This document shows, piece by piece, positions 63,639 to 64,000 of a stretch of 64,000 bases of DNA. The position numbers and the translations under genes are program-made. The notes beneath the pieces are model-generated. The model worked only from the letters and a program-made list of their open reading frames with translations, was not told where the DNA came from and made no database searches. This stretch comes from Oikopleura dioica (Eukaryota; Chordata; Appendicularia; Copelata; Oikopleuridae): contig OU015568.1 of NCBI GenBank assembly GCA_907165135.1, positions 11,230,501-11,294,500 of the forward strand. Direction: 5' to 3'. The first letter of the stretch is position 1. Each line of letters begins with the position of its first letter.

Positions 63639-64000
63639 GGGCGCTAATACGGCCAGAATGTACTTTGACGCTCAATTAAGCGCCTCCTAAGCCGGATTGG
63701 ACTTGTAACTCTGTTACCGGTCGGTCGCCTCTCTCGACGGATGATCTGGCTCATCCGCCTGACGATTACGATTTTCGAGCAAAATCCCCACACCAAGACA
63801 GCCTTAATCTATTTTCTAAAAAGCGCGAGTACTTTTTACGTATTTAGACACTCTTCCCAAGCTCAAACGAGCTACAGAAAATCTATAACGAGGGTTTGAA
63901 GTAATATAACATGCGTGAAATTAGTACTAGCGCCGATTAAATATTCAATGGCTTTTCCTTTCTGAGAAGGGAGTACCCGCTGAGGAACACTGTCGGATTT
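62406..64000. other. Distal Otx 5' region; one candidate exon
   Basis: A GC-rich island at about 62520-62650 is promoter-like. On minus, 63280-63390 opens with ATG and reads 'MNELKTAGVSECEPGYINDS', then 'SEEERQELDLLQN', before a GTGTTG donor. It looks coding, but its phase-0 donor does not fit the phase-1 Otx exons. Two further GGATTA sites lie here. The rest is unassigned. Confidence 0.35.

Overview
The window looks like a compact, AT-rich chordate genome, most probably an appendicularian tunicate such as Oikopleura dioica. The gene set is animal and chordate (Otx, MYT1-type zinc finger, NCS-1, CK1, RNF14, NCBP2, ALG1, COQ7). Most introns are about 38-60 nt. Same-strand genes lie tens to about 250 bases apart, and an AG acceptor often sits just before the start codon, as expected for operons resolved by spliced-leader trans-splicing. 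Several introns can only be spliced with GA-AG or GC-AG ends. Protein families were assigned by reading the sequence; no database search was possible. All exon joins were checked for reading frame by hand, and lengths that close to whole codons are given in the entries.

Region 1 (1-16.65 kb, all minus strand except one nested gene): 14 co-oriented genes run RPAP2, ORF84, COQ7, a mitochondrial membrane protein, a charged protein, NCBP2, NEMP1, ALG1, a CUE-like protein, a DnaJ protein, a 71-aa ORF, an SCP2 protein, a KHA-like protein and DDX10 (cut by the window edge). Spacing is operon-like throughout once a 3.1-kb hAT-type element (between NEMP1 and ALG1) and a 140-bp foldback MITE (before the DnaJ gene) are subtracted. 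A plus-strand membrane-protein gene lies inside an NCBP2 intron.

Region 2 (16.9-19.2 kb, plus): three short basic ORFs, then a typical 2-Cys peroxiredoxin.

Region 3 (19.6-31.6 kb, minus): a single-pass SRCR receptor with a Thr-rich and acidic stalk; a membrane-protein gene split by a 1-kb foldback element at a TTAA site; then, reading upstream, an unknown 186-aa protein, a second DnaJ paralogue, RNF14, a 70-aa protein and CCDC25 (which carries an apparent frameshift), probably one operon; and a CK1 kinase with tRNA-Arg(CCT) in one intron.

Region 4 (33.8-48.8 kb): NCS-1 on plus; a MYT1-family C2HC zinc-finger gene on minus with two alternative first exons, a possible nested plus-strand gene in its largest intron, and a long upstream stretch carrying seven copies of GGGCACAC.

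Region 5 (48.8-64 kb): a 1201-aa plus-strand receptor with a kringle domain followed by LRP-type YWTD propellers; small doubtful minus-strand ORFs; then Otx on minus with two alternative 5' ends and a dense field of GGATTA (K50 homeodomain) sites. Regions 4 and 5 have the wide spacing expected around developmental regulators, against the packed housekeeping operons on the left.
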